Assembly: GCA_963818885.1 (NCBI GenBank)
Contig: CAWFTP010000001.1
Location: forward strand, 1,054,001-1,118,000
Length of the DNA stretch: 64,000 nucleotides
From: DATFDN01 sp963818885
Lineage (GTDB): Bacteria > Pseudomonadota > Alphaproteobacteria > Acetobacterales > Acetobacteraceae
Direction of reading: 5' to 3'
Under the pieces are notes generated by a model. The model was not told where the DNA came from, searched no databases, and saw only the letters and a program-made list of their open reading frames with translations. Positions 18,268 through 28,049 of this stretch are shown here, piece by piece. Position 1 is the stretch's first letter, and the number at the start of each line of letters is the position of its first letter. The position numbers and the translations under genes were made by a program.

Positions 18268-18299
18268 GTGCCCAACATAGGCCCGCCGGCCCTGTCCCG

Positions 18300-19694
18300 C
18301 TACCGCCGCTGCTCGAATCGGTACGGGCTCGCGCTCTTGGTCAGCGGGTCGAGCGCGAGGCGATGCTCCACCGGCGGGAACGCCCGGCTGTGGCAGTCCG
18401 GCCGGTCGCACAGACGGCAGGATAGCCCGATCCCCACCTTGGCGCCCTCCAGATCGAGCCCATCCGCGTAAACCACATCCTCCGCATGGGTCAGTGCGCA
18501 GCCCATCGCCACGACATGCGTCGGCCGCGGCTCGCCCCAATGCGCGGCGGGCCGGTCGATGGCGCGCGCGAAGCACAGGAAGGCGGCGCCGTCCGGCAGC
18601 TCGGCCACCTGCACCTGCACCGAGCCGGGATGCGCGAAGGCCGTGTGCACCACCCAGCGCGGGCAGGACCCGCCATACCGGGCGAACGGGAACCCGGCGG
18701 CGGAAAACCGCTTCGACACGTTGCCCGCGGGGTCGATGCGCAGGAAGAAGAACGGGATGCCTCGCTCTCCTGGACGGTTCAGCGCGGTCAGCCGGTGGCA
18801 AACTTGTTCGTAAGAGACGCCGAAATGCGCCGCCAGCGCCTCGATGTCGTGCCGCAGCGCGCGCGCCGCCGCCAGCACCGCGCCGTATGGCATCAGGACC
18901 GCGCCCGCGACATAGTTCAGCAGCCCGACGCGGATCACCATCGCCGCCTCGGGTGACGCCGGCTCGGCCGCCGTCACCACCGTCTCCACCGCCTCGCGCG
19001 CCTCCAGCAGCGCGAGTTGGAACGCCATCTGGAATCCCCGGCTCTCGCGCGGCAGCGTCTCCGACAGCGCGAGGCTGCGCGCCGCCGGATCGAAACGCCG
19101 GTCCGCCCCGGCGAGCGGCTGGACGGACACGGTCAGCCCGTGCTCGCGGCGCAGCCGTTCGGCGATCGCGTGGTTCATCTCGTGCGGCGCCGCGCCCAGA
19201 TGCGCGGCGATCCCCTCGGCGGCGGTCTCCAAGTCGGGGAAATGGTTCGCCCGTTCGTTGAAGAAGTCGCGCGCCTCCTCGGTCGGCAGCAGCAGGCGCC
19301 GCCCGGATGGCAGCGCGATCCCGCCCGCATCCTCCCGCGCCACCCGCCAGGCGCGATACAGCGCGAGCACCGCCCGCGCCGCGTTGGGCGCGGAGCCCGC
19401 GAGCGCGGCGACCTCCGCCTCGGCCACCGTTTCGGCGCCGAGCAGCGGGTCGGCGAATGCCTCGCGCAGCCCGACCTCGATCTGCCGCTCCTCGCTGCCC
19501 GACAGCGTCGCGAGGTCGACCCGCAGCGTCTCGCCCAGCTTGATGAGCAGGCTGGCGGTGACGGGGCGCTGGTCGTGCTCGATCAGGTTGAGGTAGCTCG
19601 CCGAGATGCCGAGCCGTGCCGCCAGCGCCTGCTGGGACAGCGCGCGGTCCGTGCGCAGCCGGCGAACCGTCCGGCCGATCAGGGCGCGGGACAT
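18300..19694 (-). CDS. ScfR/RamB-type transcriptional regulator
   Basis: A 464-residue XRE-family regulator: helix-turn-helix at about residues 10-62 (QQALAARLGISASYLNLIEH), an ImmA/IrrE-like middle domain with HEMNH at 171-175, and the C-terminal short-chain fatty acyl regulator domain ending in a Cys cluster (CRLCDRPDC). Relatives such as RamB, PrpC-region regulators and PccR/MccR sense acyl-CoA and control glyoxylate, propionate or ethylmalonyl pathways. It is divergent from isocitrate lyase across 140 bases, so aceA is the probable target. Confidence 0.88.
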   Translation of the reverse strand: MSRALIGRTVRRLRTDRALSQQALAARLGISASYLNLIEHDQRPVTASLLIKLGETLRVDLATLSGSEERQIEVGLREAFADPLLGAETVAEAEVAALAGSAPNAARAVLALYRAWRVAREDAGGIALPSGRRLLLPTEEARDFFNERANHFPDLETAAEGIAAHLGAAPHEMNHAIAERLRREHGLTVSVQPLAGADRRFDPAARSLALSETLPRESRGFQMAFQLALLEAREAVETVVTAAEPASPEAAMVIRVGLLNYVAGAVLMPYGAVLAAARALRHDIEALAAHFGVSYEQVCHRLTALNRPGERGIPFFFLRIDPAGNVSKRFSAAGFPFARYGGSCPRWVVHTAFAHPGSVQVQVAELPDGAAFLCFARAIDRPAAHWGEPRPTHVVAMGCALTHAEDVVYADGLDLEGAKVGIGLSCRLCDRPDCHSRAFPPVEHRLALDPLTKSASPYRFEQRR

Positions 19695-19834
19695 TCTTCA
19701 CGTCCTTTACAAGTTCGGCGGCTTTGCGGTCAATCCGCACACGTCATTCAGCGCCGAGCTGCCACAAACAGGGGTGCATCTCGCACCTGCAATGTCAATT
19801 ATTCACGCATCGACGGCTTGAACAGGAGATCCCG
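19695..19834. promoter_or_regulatory. divergent promoter region between ScfR and aceA
   Basis: A 140-base divergent intergenic region. It holds an inverted repeat GGTGC-ATCTC-GCACC at 19773-19787, and two GTCAAT occurrences downstream of TTGCGG and TTGCAAT-like bases. No certain -10/-35 or RamB box was identified. AGGAG near 19825 is the ribosome binding site of aceA. Confidence 0.4.
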
Positions 19835-21223
19835 ATGCGCTCGACCCCGACCCCCAATTTCGCCCCCGACGGCGCCACCGGCGGCGTCGGCGACCCGGAG
19901 CGGTTCGCGGGCATCCGCCGCGACTACACGGCGGACGAGGTCGCCCGGCTCGCCGGCTCCTTCCGCATCCGCCACACCTTGGCCGAAATGGGGGCGGCGC
20001 GGCTGTGGCACCTCCTCAAGACGGAGCCCTATGTCCACACGCTCGGCGCGCTCACCGGCAACCAGGCGCTGCAGCAGGTGAAGGCGGGGCTGAAGGCGAT
20101 CTACCTCTCCGGCTGGCAGGTCGCGGCGGACGCCAACACGGCCGGGCAGATGTATCCTGACCAGTCGCTCTATCCCGTCGATTCCGTCCCCAACGTGGTG
20201 CGCCGGATCAACGCCGCGCTCCGCCGCGCCGACCAGATCGCGGTCAGCGAGGGCGGGGAGGATCGCACCTACTGGATGGCTCCGATCATCGCCGACGCCG
20301 AGGCCGGGTTCGGCGGGCCGCTCAACGCCTATGAGCTGATGCGCGCGATGATCGAGGCGGGTGCCGCCGGCGTGCATTTCGAGGACCAGCTCGCGAGCGA
20401 GAAGAAATGCGGCCATCTCGGCGGCAAGGTCCTGGTGCCGATCAGCCAGCATATCCGCACCCTGAACGCCGCCCGCCTCGCCGCCGACGTTGAAGGCGTG
20501 CAGACCGTGCTGCTGTGCCGCACCGATGCGCATTCCGCCCAGCTCCTGACCTCCGACGTCGATGAGCGCGACCGTCCCTTCATCACCGGCGAGCGCACGC
20601 CGGAAGGGTTCTGTCGCATCCGCAAGGGCGTCGGCGTGGATTACGCGATCGCCCGCGGCCTAGCCTTCGCGCCCTATTCCGACCTGCTGTGGTGGGAAAC
20701 GAGCGAGCCCAACCTCGAGGAGGCGCAACGTTTCGCCGACGCGATCCATCGCCAGTTTCCCGGCAAGATGCTCGCCTACAACTGCTCGCCGAGCTTCAAC
20801 TGGGCGAAGAAGCTCTCGCCCGAGAAGATCGCGAGCTTCCAGCGCGACATCGCCCGCATGGGGTACCGCTTCCAGTTCGTCACGCTGGCGGGCTTCCACA
20901 GCCTGAACCTGTCGATGTTCACGCTGGCGCACGAATACAAGTCGCGTGGCATGGCGGCCTATTCCGAGGTCCAGCAGGCCGAGTTCGCAGCCGAGGCCGA
21001 CGGCTACACCGCGACGCGCCACCAGCGCGAGGTCGGCGTCGGCTATTTCGACGCGGTGGCGATGGCGATCTCGGGCGGCACCTCGTCCACGACCGCGCTC
21101 TCCGGCAGCACCGAGACGGCACAGTTCCACGACGAGGCGGAGGACGACGCGCCTGCCGCCAATGCGGAACGTTATGACGACGGGCTGGTGCACGCGCACG
21201 CCTGGGCGGCGAGCGGGGACTGA
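19835..21223 (+). CDS. aceA: isocitrate lyase
   Basis: A 462-residue isocitrate lyase that splits isocitrate to glyoxylate and succinate in the glyoxylate shunt, allowing growth on acetate or fatty acids. The catalytic signature KKCGHLGGK lies near residues 190-198 (active Cys about 192). Also seen are GNQALQQVKAGLKAIYLSGW, DAEAGFGG and YNCSPSFNW. AGGAG six bases upstream of the ATG supports the start. Malate synthase is not in this window. Divergent transcription from the ScfR regulator suggests acyl-CoA-responsive control. Confidence 0.96.
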   Translation: MRSTPTPNFAPDGATGGVGDPERFAGIRRDYTADEVARLAGSFRIRHTLAEMGAARLWHLLKTEPYVHTLGALTGNQALQQVKAGLKAIYLSGWQVAADANTAGQMYPDQSLYPVDSVPNVVRRINAALRRADQIAVSEGGEDRTYWMAPIIADAEAGFGGPLNAYELMRAMIEAGAAGVHFEDQLASEKKCGHLGGKVLVPISQHIRTLNAARLAADVEGVQTVLLCRTDAHSAQLLTSDVDERDRPFITGERTPEGFCRIRKGVGVDYAIARGLAFAPYSDLLWWETSEPNLEEAQRFADAIHRQFPGKMLAYNCSPSFNWAKKLSPEKIASFQRDIARMGYRFQFVTLAGFHSLNLSMFTLAHEYKSRGMAAYSEVQQAEFAAEADGYTATRHQREVGVGYFDAVAMAISGGTSSTTALSGSTETAQFHDEAEDDAPAANAERYDDGLVHAHAWAASGD

Positions 21224-21234
21224 TCCGCGTTGGT

Positions 21235-21298
21235 CATTGCGAGCCGAAGGCGAAGCAATCCATCCAAGCGCGGTGGATTGCTTCGCTGCACTCGCAAT
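21235..21298. repeat. palindromic intergenic repeat (CATTGCGAG type), copy 1
   Basis: CATTGCGAG at 21235-21243 pairs with CTCGCAAT at 21291-21298, and a 13-base perfect arm GCGAAGCAATCCA (21250-21262) pairs with 21274-21286. The element lies between aceA and the convergent sulfotransferase gene. A second copy with the same core is at 50341-50412. It looks like a dispersed REP-like palindrome and could also end transcription from both sides. Confidence 0.75.
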
Positions 21299-21309
21299 AA
21301 CGAGTTCGC

Positions 21310-23125
21310 TCAGACGGCAGCTACATCGACCGGCAGCAATTCGCCCAGTTCGCCCAACCAGGGCCGGTATTTGCGCCAACGCTCCGTGGAATTCGTATAA
21401 ACGGGCTGGCGTACCTGCCAGGCGCTAGCGGTGCGGACGGTGCGCTCGTTCTGTTCGGGCCGCAGGCACGCATCGTCCCAATCGAGGCCGGTGAACGCGA
21501 TCAAACGGCGGCTCTCGGCCTCCCGGTCGGCGATAAGCCGCTCGTATTCGACCTCCAGGAACCGATCCGGCGGCAGTATCGCGCGCCAGTGATCCATCAG
21601 GCGGGCATATTGGCGGTAGGCGAACGCAAGGTCCGCCTTGCTCCCGACGAAATCCAGCCGCGCCTTGAAAGGGATCGAGTATATCGACAGGCAGGTATCG
21701 ACCGGATGGCGCCGGCAATGGATGATCCGCGCGCCGGGCAGCAGCAGGTGGAGCAGGCCGAGCCGGCGAAAGTTGAACGGCAGCTTGTCCGTTACACGCG
21801 AAGCCGATGGGCCAATCCTCCGCAGCACGTCCACGTAATCGCGAGCCGCCTTCCGTGCCAGAATCCAAGGTGAACCCGTCACCCTCGGCGGCTTCCCATC
21901 CAAGCGTGCGGCCGGACCAGAAAGGAAGCTCGTCTCCGGCGGCGATCGCCGGGTGGCTAGTGACGATCTGCTCGACGAGGGTCGTCCCCGAGCGGGGCAT
22001 TCCGACGATCAGCAGCGGCATTTCGTCATCCGTTCGGAAGTCGGCGAGCTGGTCGAAGAGATCCGGCGTGAACCGCTCGATCATGCGATCCACCGACGCC
22101 TTCAGACCGGCGCGGTCGGTATTCAGTGTGCGGCTTCTGATGGCATTGGCCACATCGAAATGGCGCATCGCCTCGGCGTAGTCACCGAGGTCATCGTGGA
22201 TCTTGCCGAGAGCGAAGTGCAGGATCATGCGTTCCTGATCATGCATCGAGCCTTGCGCGAGCACCGCCTCGATCCGGCCGACGATGGGCTGATCCGCAAC
22301 GGTGAATTTCCTCGCCCTGGCGAGACCGCTCCAAGAACCGAAGAGCCGAGGGTTGAGCCGCAGCGACATCTCGTAGTGCTCTGCCGCCTCGTCCACGCGG
22401 CCTTCGCCGACCAGGAGGGCGGCGAGCGCGTTGTGGGCCTCGCTGCTTTTCGGATCGAGCGCGAGCACCTTGCGCAGCAGCGCCTCGGCCGCGCCCACGT
22501 TGCGTTCCAGAAGCAGTGCCCTGGCTCTACAGAGCCGCCCGGCGGTTGTCTCCGGCGCCGCCGCGGAGGCCTGATGAAAGCACGCGATCGCCCCCTCGGT
22601 GTCGCTGCGCATTTCGCAGAGTTCGCCGAGGCGCTGATGCACACCGGCGAGCTTGGGCGACAGGGCCAGCGCATGCCGGAACGCTTCCATCGCCTCGGCA
22701 TCGAAGCCTTGCCGATCAAGCGCGTTGCCCAGGTCGCGATAGGCGAGCGCGAAATCCGGCTTGTGCGCGACCGCTTGCGACAGGCTAGTGATGGCATCGG
22801 CGAACTGCCCGGCAAGCAGCAGGGCGCTCCCCAATGCATGGTGCGCGGCGGCGTTCTGCCCGTCCGCGAGGACCGCCTGGCGCAGCGCCAGGATGGCCTC
22901 GCCGGCCCGTCCGATCTTAAGGAGGCGAAGCCCGCGCTGCAGCGGTTCCCTCGCCGCACGGGCGTCGCGCGGCTCGGCGGCCGCGGCTTGGCCCGGCAGG
23001 CCGGGAAGCATGCCCGCGGAGCCGGCGTCCAACTCCCGTCGCAACCGATCCTCCGAGAGCGCGATGCGGCCTGCTTCAGTGAACGCGTGCCCGATCAGGG
23101 GGTCGCGCGAGGGCCGCCCGCTCAC
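21310..23125 (-). CDS. TPR-sulfotransferase (second of a tandem pair), one frameshift
   Basis: A protein of about 605 residues: several TPR units (for example AHHALGSALLLAGQFADAIT, ALAYRDLGNALDRQGFDAEA) followed by a sulfotransferase domain. The PAPS 5'-phosphosulfate loop is MPRSGTTLVEQIVTSHP; the 3'-phosphate region is GARIIHCRRHPVDTCLSIY. The frame shifts near 21855-21865, between FTLDSGT and ARKAARDYVDV. GTG at 23125 overlaps the stop of the upstream paralogue (GTGA), so the two are coupled. TPR-sulfotransferases of this kind are common in alphaproteobacteria; their acceptor is unknown. Confidence 0.78.
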
Positions 23126-24847
23126 GCGACGACAGCCTCGGTGAGCAGCTCGCGCAGCTCGCCCAGCCATGGCTCGTAGCGGCGCCAGCGTTCCAGCGAG
23201 CTCGTATAGACGGGCTGGCGCGCCTGCCAGCGGCTTGCGGTGATCACCGCGCGCTCATTGCGCTCGGGCGCGAGGCAGGCATCGTCCCACTCGAGCCCGC
23301 AGAAATCCACCAGCCGGCGGCTCGTCGTCTCGCGCCGCGTGACCATCGCCTCGTAATCGACGTCGATGAACCGGTCGGGCGGCAGCACGCGCCGCCAGTG
23401 CGCCATCAGCCGCTCGGTACTGGCGGTAGTAGAACACCAAGTCGCCACGGTCGTACGCGTAGTCTTGATGGCCCTTGAAATGGGTGAAAAAGATCGACAG
23501 GCACGTATCGACCGGATTGCGCCGGCAGTGGATGATGCGCGCCTCCGGAAAGACCAGTCGGATCAGCCAGATCCGTGAGAAATTGCCCGGCGTCTTATCG
23601 GTGACCCGCAGCGCGCCTGGCGCGATCCCGCGCAGCAGGGTGCGGTAATCCTCGGCCGCCCGGGCGATGGCTGGCGCCTCGATCACGCGTTGCTGGGCTG
23701 CCTGCCAGCCGTCGATGCGATCCTTCCAGAAGGACAACTCGCCGCCGGCACCCACCGCGGGATGTGATGACAACACCTGCTCGACCAGCGTGGTGCCCGA
23801 GCGCGGCATGCCAAGGATGAGTACCGGCATGTCGTCCCCGGCGGAACGCGGCCGTGCCATCAGACGGCCCGTCCGCTCCAGCGTCTCGGCGCTGAACCCG
23901 CTGATCAAGCTGTCGAAATGCCTCACCAGCCCAGCGCGGTCGAGGCGCACCCACTTCGCCTTGAGGCGATTGGCCACGTCGTAGTGCCGCATCGCGGTCG
24001 CCCGGTCGCCGAGATCGTCGAACGCCTTGCCGAGGCCGAAATGAAGATTGATGCGGAGCGGCTCGTCCAGGCTGGGCCGTGCTGCGAGGATGTCCATGCG
24101 GGCAATCAGAGGGCGATCGGCCTCGGTCATCAGCTTTGCGATCGTCAGATCGTGGAAGGCGAACGGCGCCTCCGGCGCCAGTTCGATGGCGCGAGTAAAG
24201 TGCTGCACCACCTCCTCGAACCGGCCCAGCAAAGACAACACGTGCCCGAGGTAGTAATGCGGGCCGGCGCGCTCGGGCGCCGAGGCCACCAGTCGGCGAA
24301 GCTCTCGTTCCGCTTCTCCTAGCTTTCCCTCGATCAGCAACGCCTTCGCCAGGTTCAGCCCCCGCTCGATCGGATCGTCGGCCGCGCGGCTCGCACGGTG
24401 ATAGACCGGCAACGCTTCCTGCTCGCGCCCCTGCCGATCCAGGGCATCGGCAAGATTGGACAGTGCGCTGGGAAAGCGGGGACGGAGCTCGACGGCGCGT
24501 TGCAGGCTCGCGGCGGCGTCGGCCATATGGCCACAACGGAGATAGGTCAGGCCGAGGTCATGATGCGCCTCCGCCCGATTCGGATCGAGCCGGGCGATCT
24601 CGCGGAGGGCGGCGAGGGATTCTTCCCATCGCCCAGCCTCCCGCAGACGGGTCGCGGCGCGAAGATGCCCCTCGATTTGCTGCACCGCATTGGGCGGGAG
24701 GGGGCCTGGCGCGGGGCGGCTCGGGTTCGTGCCCGGGGTCTGCCTTGCCTGGCAGCAATGCTTGAACTTTAGTCCGCTACCGCAGGGGCAGGAATCGTTG
24801 CGGCCGACCTTCCTGCTGTCGGCGGCCGCGGGGCCAGCTTGGCTCAT
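23122..24847 (-). CDS. SEC-C/TPR-sulfotransferase (first of a tandem pair), one frameshift
   Basis: A protein of about 574 residues. It begins with a SEC-C zinc motif (NDSCPCGSGLKFKHCC at about residues 16-31), then TPR units, then a sulfotransferase domain with MPRSGTTLVEQVLSSHP and EARIIHCRRNPVDTCLSIF. The frame is broken near 23421 by one extra C after FYYRQY; the rest (RLMAHWRRVLPPDRF onward) continues in the next frame. ATG at 24847 places the SEC-C motif near the N-terminus; another Met lies five codons earlier. It is clearly paralogous to the next gene, with the same order of domains, and overlaps it by four bases. Confidence 0.78.
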
Positions 24848-24894
24848 GGGCGATAATCTCATCCCAGCGTGCCGAACGAAAGCCGGACAGACGA

Positions 24895-24920
24895 AAGGCG
24901 GCACCGCGAGGTGCCGCCTT
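24895..24920 (-). terminator. intrinsic terminator after the PEP-CTERM gene
   Basis: Eleven-base arms AAGGCGGCACC and GGTGCCGCCTT enclose a four-base loop. On the minus strand the hairpin is followed by TTTCGTCT. It lies 26 bases after the PEP-CTERM stop and separates that gene from the downstream sulfotransferases. Confidence 0.72.
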
Positions 24921-24945
24921 CCGGGAAGGTTCGAGCCTGCCAGAC

Positions 24946-25572
24946 TCAGGACGCTTTTCGGCGCCTCAGAAGACCCAGGCCAAGAAGCCCCGCACCGAGG
25001 ACGGCGAAAGACGCCGGCTCCGGTATCGTAGACACGAAGGGCAGATCGACGCTCAGGACCGCGGGAGCCCCGAAGGTCTCTCCGTACACCAACTGGAAAG
25101 GCTCATTACCGGTCGGCCCGGTATAGGTGGAGGTTGTGAGGGTGAACGACGTTGGGCCAGGGTCACTGATGACGGTCGTGCCACCGATGATCAGCGTCAT
25201 GCCGTCGTCATGACCTGCCTGGAATGTCTCGCCTGTGGTCACGCTCACCGTGCCGGTGAAGTTGAATAGCGTGCCGTTCAAACTGTCTCCCGCGTGACCG
25301 CCGCCCGTCAGGATGGTTGCGCCGCCCGTAGCCAGGAACGACCCGATCGTGTAGTCAGCCGACCCATTGCTGTTGAAACTCAACGGGTTGGAAGGTGCCG
25401 TGAAGGTCACATCCGCCGGGCCCGCGGGAATACTGCCGGGTGATGCATTTTGCGCCACAACGGTGCCGACCTCGTAGATGCTGCCTAAAGCGGTCGGCAC
25501 GGCAGCCGCCGGCAGAAGACCAGCCACAGCGACCGCTGCTGCGGCCGTGCTGGCCAGAAGTACTCGTTTCAT
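24946..25572 (-). CDS. PEP-CTERM sorting-domain exported protein
   Basis: A 208-residue exported protein. It has an Ala-rich signal peptide (MKRVLLASTAAAAVAVAGLL), a Ser/Thr/Gly-rich beta body, and a C-terminal PEP-CTERM sorting signal: IPEPASFAVLG, a hydrophobic stretch, then RRRKAS. Such proteins are handled by exosortase/EpsH and often end up in surface or matrix material. No exosortase gene is seen here. A strong purine-rich ribosome binding site (AGGAGGGAGGG) precedes the ATG. It has its own terminator. Confidence 0.88.
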   Translation of the reverse strand: MKRVLLASTAAAAVAVAGLLPAAAVPTALGSIYEVGTVVAQNASPGSIPAGPADVTFTAPSNPLSFNSNGSADYTIGSFLATGGATILTGGGHAGDSLNGTLFNFTGTVSVTTGETFQAGHDDGMTLIIGGTTVISDPGPTSFTLTTSTYTGPTGNEPFQLVYGETFGAPAVLSVDLPFVSTIPEPASFAVLGAGLLGLGLLRRRKAS

Positions 25573-25865
25573 GCTCTTTCCCTCCCTCCTGTCGTAGGAG
25601 TGGGCGAAAGATTAGCGCCAAGTTATCTCGGCTCGCAATAGCAAAATTGACGTTTGGATAACATTTTCACAGAAGCACTGATCGGCCGTTACCGCTTCCG
25701 AAGGCAGGGGATGGAGCGTGGGAAGGTCTTTCGGTCCTAAGCTCCTGCAACCTCTGCGTGGAACGTGCCTAACGCCCGAATTGTTCGGATAATCTCGCGA
25801 CAGCGCCACGATTCGACGGTAATTCTCCGCCCCGCCCCCAACCGCCACGTGCCCAGGAGATGTCC
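25573..25865. other. divergent intergenic region, no gene
   Basis: About 290 bases between the PEP-CTERM gene and the debranching enzyme, locally poorer in GC (around 25610-25680). It must hold both promoters. Candidate -35/-10 pairs on either strand are too weak to call. The last bases carry AGGAG for the debranching enzyme. Confidence 0.5.
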
Positions 25866-28040
25866 ATGGCCTTCAAGGTCCAAGTCGGCCCCCCGCAGAT
25901 CGCGATCCACCAGGGCCTCACCGTCCTGGTCACCGACCCCGACGGCCAGATCACCTTTCCCACCGAACGGGGCCTCTATTTCTGCGATACAAGAATACTC
26001 GGCGTGTGGGGCATCCAGGCGAACGGGATCGACTGGGACCTCCTGAACGGCGGCGCGGTGACGCATGACTGCGCGCGCATCTACCTGACCAACCGTGGAT
26101 TCGACACCGAGGACGGGCCGGTCGAGGAAAAAAGCCTTTCCCTCGCCATCAGCCGGTCGATCGGCGGCGGCCTGCACGAAGATATCGACGTAACCAATTT
26201 CGGCCTCCGCCCGGTGCGCTTCAACATCGAGATCAGCCTGCGCGCCGATTTCGCCGACATCTTCGAGATCAAGAAGGGCCACATTGTCCGCCGCGGGCGC
26301 ATCACCACGGACTGGTCGGCGGCGGAGGCGCGGCTGGTGACGACGTACCGCAACCGCGACTTCCTGCGCGCTCTCAGCGTGTTGGCGAAGCGCAGCGACT
26401 CCGAAGCGGTCTACGCGAACGGGCGGCTCAGCTTCGAGGTGCGGATCGACCCCGGCCGCACCTGGCACACTTGCCTCCTCTACGACCTCGACAACGGCGA
26501 GAAGGAGTTCCGCGCGCCGCGCGACTGTCCCGACCATTCCGACAACTCCGAACCGGCGGAAGAGCGGCGGGAGTGGCGGCGGCGGGTGATGAAGGTGGAG
26601 GTGCCGTCGGAGGACTTCCAGCAATTCTACTGCCAGGCGATCGACGACATGTCGGCGCTGCGCCTGCCGCTCGAGGGGACCGATCACATGGTGTTCGTCC
26701 CGGCGGCCGGCCTGCCCTGGTTCGTCGCCCTGTTCGGCCGCGACAGCCTCATCGTCTCCTTGCAGACCCTGCTCGTCTATCCGGAATTCGCCCGCGGCGC
26801 GCTCGACGTGCTTGGCCAATGGCAGGCGACGGCCCGCGATGACTATCGCGATGCCGAGCCGGGCAAGATCCTGCACGAGCTGCGCGTCGGCGAGCTCGCG
26901 CATTTCAAGCTGATCCCGCACACGCCCTATTACGGTACCGCCGACGCGACGCCGCTCTATCTCATGACGCTGTACGCGGCATGGCGCGCGACCGGCGATC
27001 GCGGGCTGCTCGAGCAGCACCTCAAGCACGCCGACGGCTGCCTCGACTGGATCGACAATTGGGGCGACCGCGACGGCGACGGATTCCAGGAGTACCAGAC
27101 CCGCTCGCCCGCCGGGTACGACAACATGTCCTGGAAGGACGCGGGCGATGCCGTCCGCTATCCAGATGGCACGCCGGTGAAGGGGCCGAAGGCGCTGTGC
27201 GAGCTGCAGGGCTATGTCTATGCCGCCTGGCTCGGCATGGCCGAGGTATTCGATGCGCTGGACAAGCCCGAGCGCGCCAAGGCATTGCGGATCAAGGCGC
27301 AGCAGCTCTTCGAGCGGTTCAACGAGGCGTTCTGGGACGAGGAGAGCGGCTTCTACGCCTACCTGCTCGACGGCGAGAAGCGCCGCGTGCTGAGCGTGGC
27401 GTCGAACCCCGGACACTGCCTGTTCACCGGCATCGTGCCGCCCGATCGCGCCGCGCGCGTGGTCGAGCGACTGATGGAGCCCGACATGAACAGCGGCTGG
27501 GGCATCCGCACCCTGTCGGCCGAGCATCCGGCGTTCAACCCATACTCCTATCAGAACGGTTCGGTCTGGCCGCACGACAACGGCATCATCGTCGAAGGTT
27601 TCAAGCGCTATGGCTTCCACGCCGAGGCGGCGCAGATCGCGCGGTCGATCGTCGACGCCGCCGGACACTTCCAGATGAGCCAGATCCCGGAACTGTACGC
27701 CGGCGTGCAGCGCCACGAGAACGGCTTCCCGGTCCAGTATCTGGGCGCCAACGTGCCGCAGGCCTGGGCGGCCGGATCGGCGTTCATGCTGGTCCAGGCG
27801 CTGCTCGGCATCCAGCCCGACGCGCCGTGCGAGAAGATGTATGTGGATCCCTTCCTGCCGGACTGGCTGCCGGAAATCACGCTGCGCGATCTCCGCGTGT
27901 GTCATCACACGCTCGACGTCCGCTTCTTCCGCGACGGCGAGGCGACGCAGTTCGAGGTCACAAGCGGCGACCGCCACGTCGTCGAACGGCGCAGCCTGGT
28001 AAAGGCGACGGAGTTGATGCGCGCGGGGCCGGTGGCATAG
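25866..28040 (+). CDS. amylo-alpha-1,6-glucosidase (glycogen debranching family)
   Basis: A protein of about 724 residues: an N-terminal beta-rich GDE_N_bis domain (FPTERGLYFCDTRILG, IYLTNRGFDTEDG) and a C-terminal alpha/alpha-barrel amylo-1,6-glucosidase domain (WFVALFGRDSLI, NMSWKDAGD, NGSVWPHDNGIIVEGF). The family trims alpha-1,6 branches of glycogen-like glucans or hydrolyses related glycosides. ATG at 25866 is preferred over one two codons earlier because AGGAG would otherwise touch the start codon. The next gene follows after nine bases. No glycogen synthesis genes are nearby, so the physiological glucan is uncertain. Confidence 0.88.
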   Translation: MAFKVQVGPPQIAIHQGLTVLVTDPDGQITFPTERGLYFCDTRILGVWGIQANGIDWDLLNGGAVTHDCARIYLTNRGFDTEDGPVEEKSLSLAISRSIGGGLHEDIDVTNFGLRPVRFNIEISLRADFADIFEIKKGHIVRRGRITTDWSAAEARLVTTYRNRDFLRALSVLAKRSDSEAVYANGRLSFEVRIDPGRTWHTCLLYDLDNGEKEFRAPRDCPDHSDNSEPAEERREWRRRVMKVEVPSEDFQQFYCQAIDDMSALRLPLEGTDHMVFVPAAGLPWFVALFGRDSLIVSLQTLLVYPEFARGALDVLGQWQATARDDYRDAEPGKILHELRVGELAHFKLIPHTPYYGTADATPLYLMTLYAAWRATGDRGLLEQHLKHADGCLDWIDNWGDRDGDGFQEYQTRSPAGYDNMSWKDAGDAVRYPDGTPVKGPKALCELQGYVYAAWLGMAEVFDALDKPERAKALRIKAQQLFERFNEAFWDEESGFYAYLLDGEKRRVLSVASNPGHCLFTGIVPPDRAARVVERLMEPDMNSGWGIRTLSAEHPAFNPYSYQNGSVWPHDNGIIVEGFKRYGFHAEAAQIARSIVDAAGHFQMSQIPELYAGVQRHENGFPVQYLGANVPQAWAAGSAFMLVQALLGIQPDAPCEKMYVDPFLPDWLPEITLRDLRVCHHTLDVRFFRDGEATQFEVTSGDRHVVERRSLVKATELMRAGPVA

Positions 28041-28049
28041 GAGCGCGGC

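Noticed and set aside
21235..21298. Insertion sequence end or attachment site
   Set aside because: It is a compact palindrome with a second intergenic copy; there is no transposase, integrase or tRNA gene nearby.
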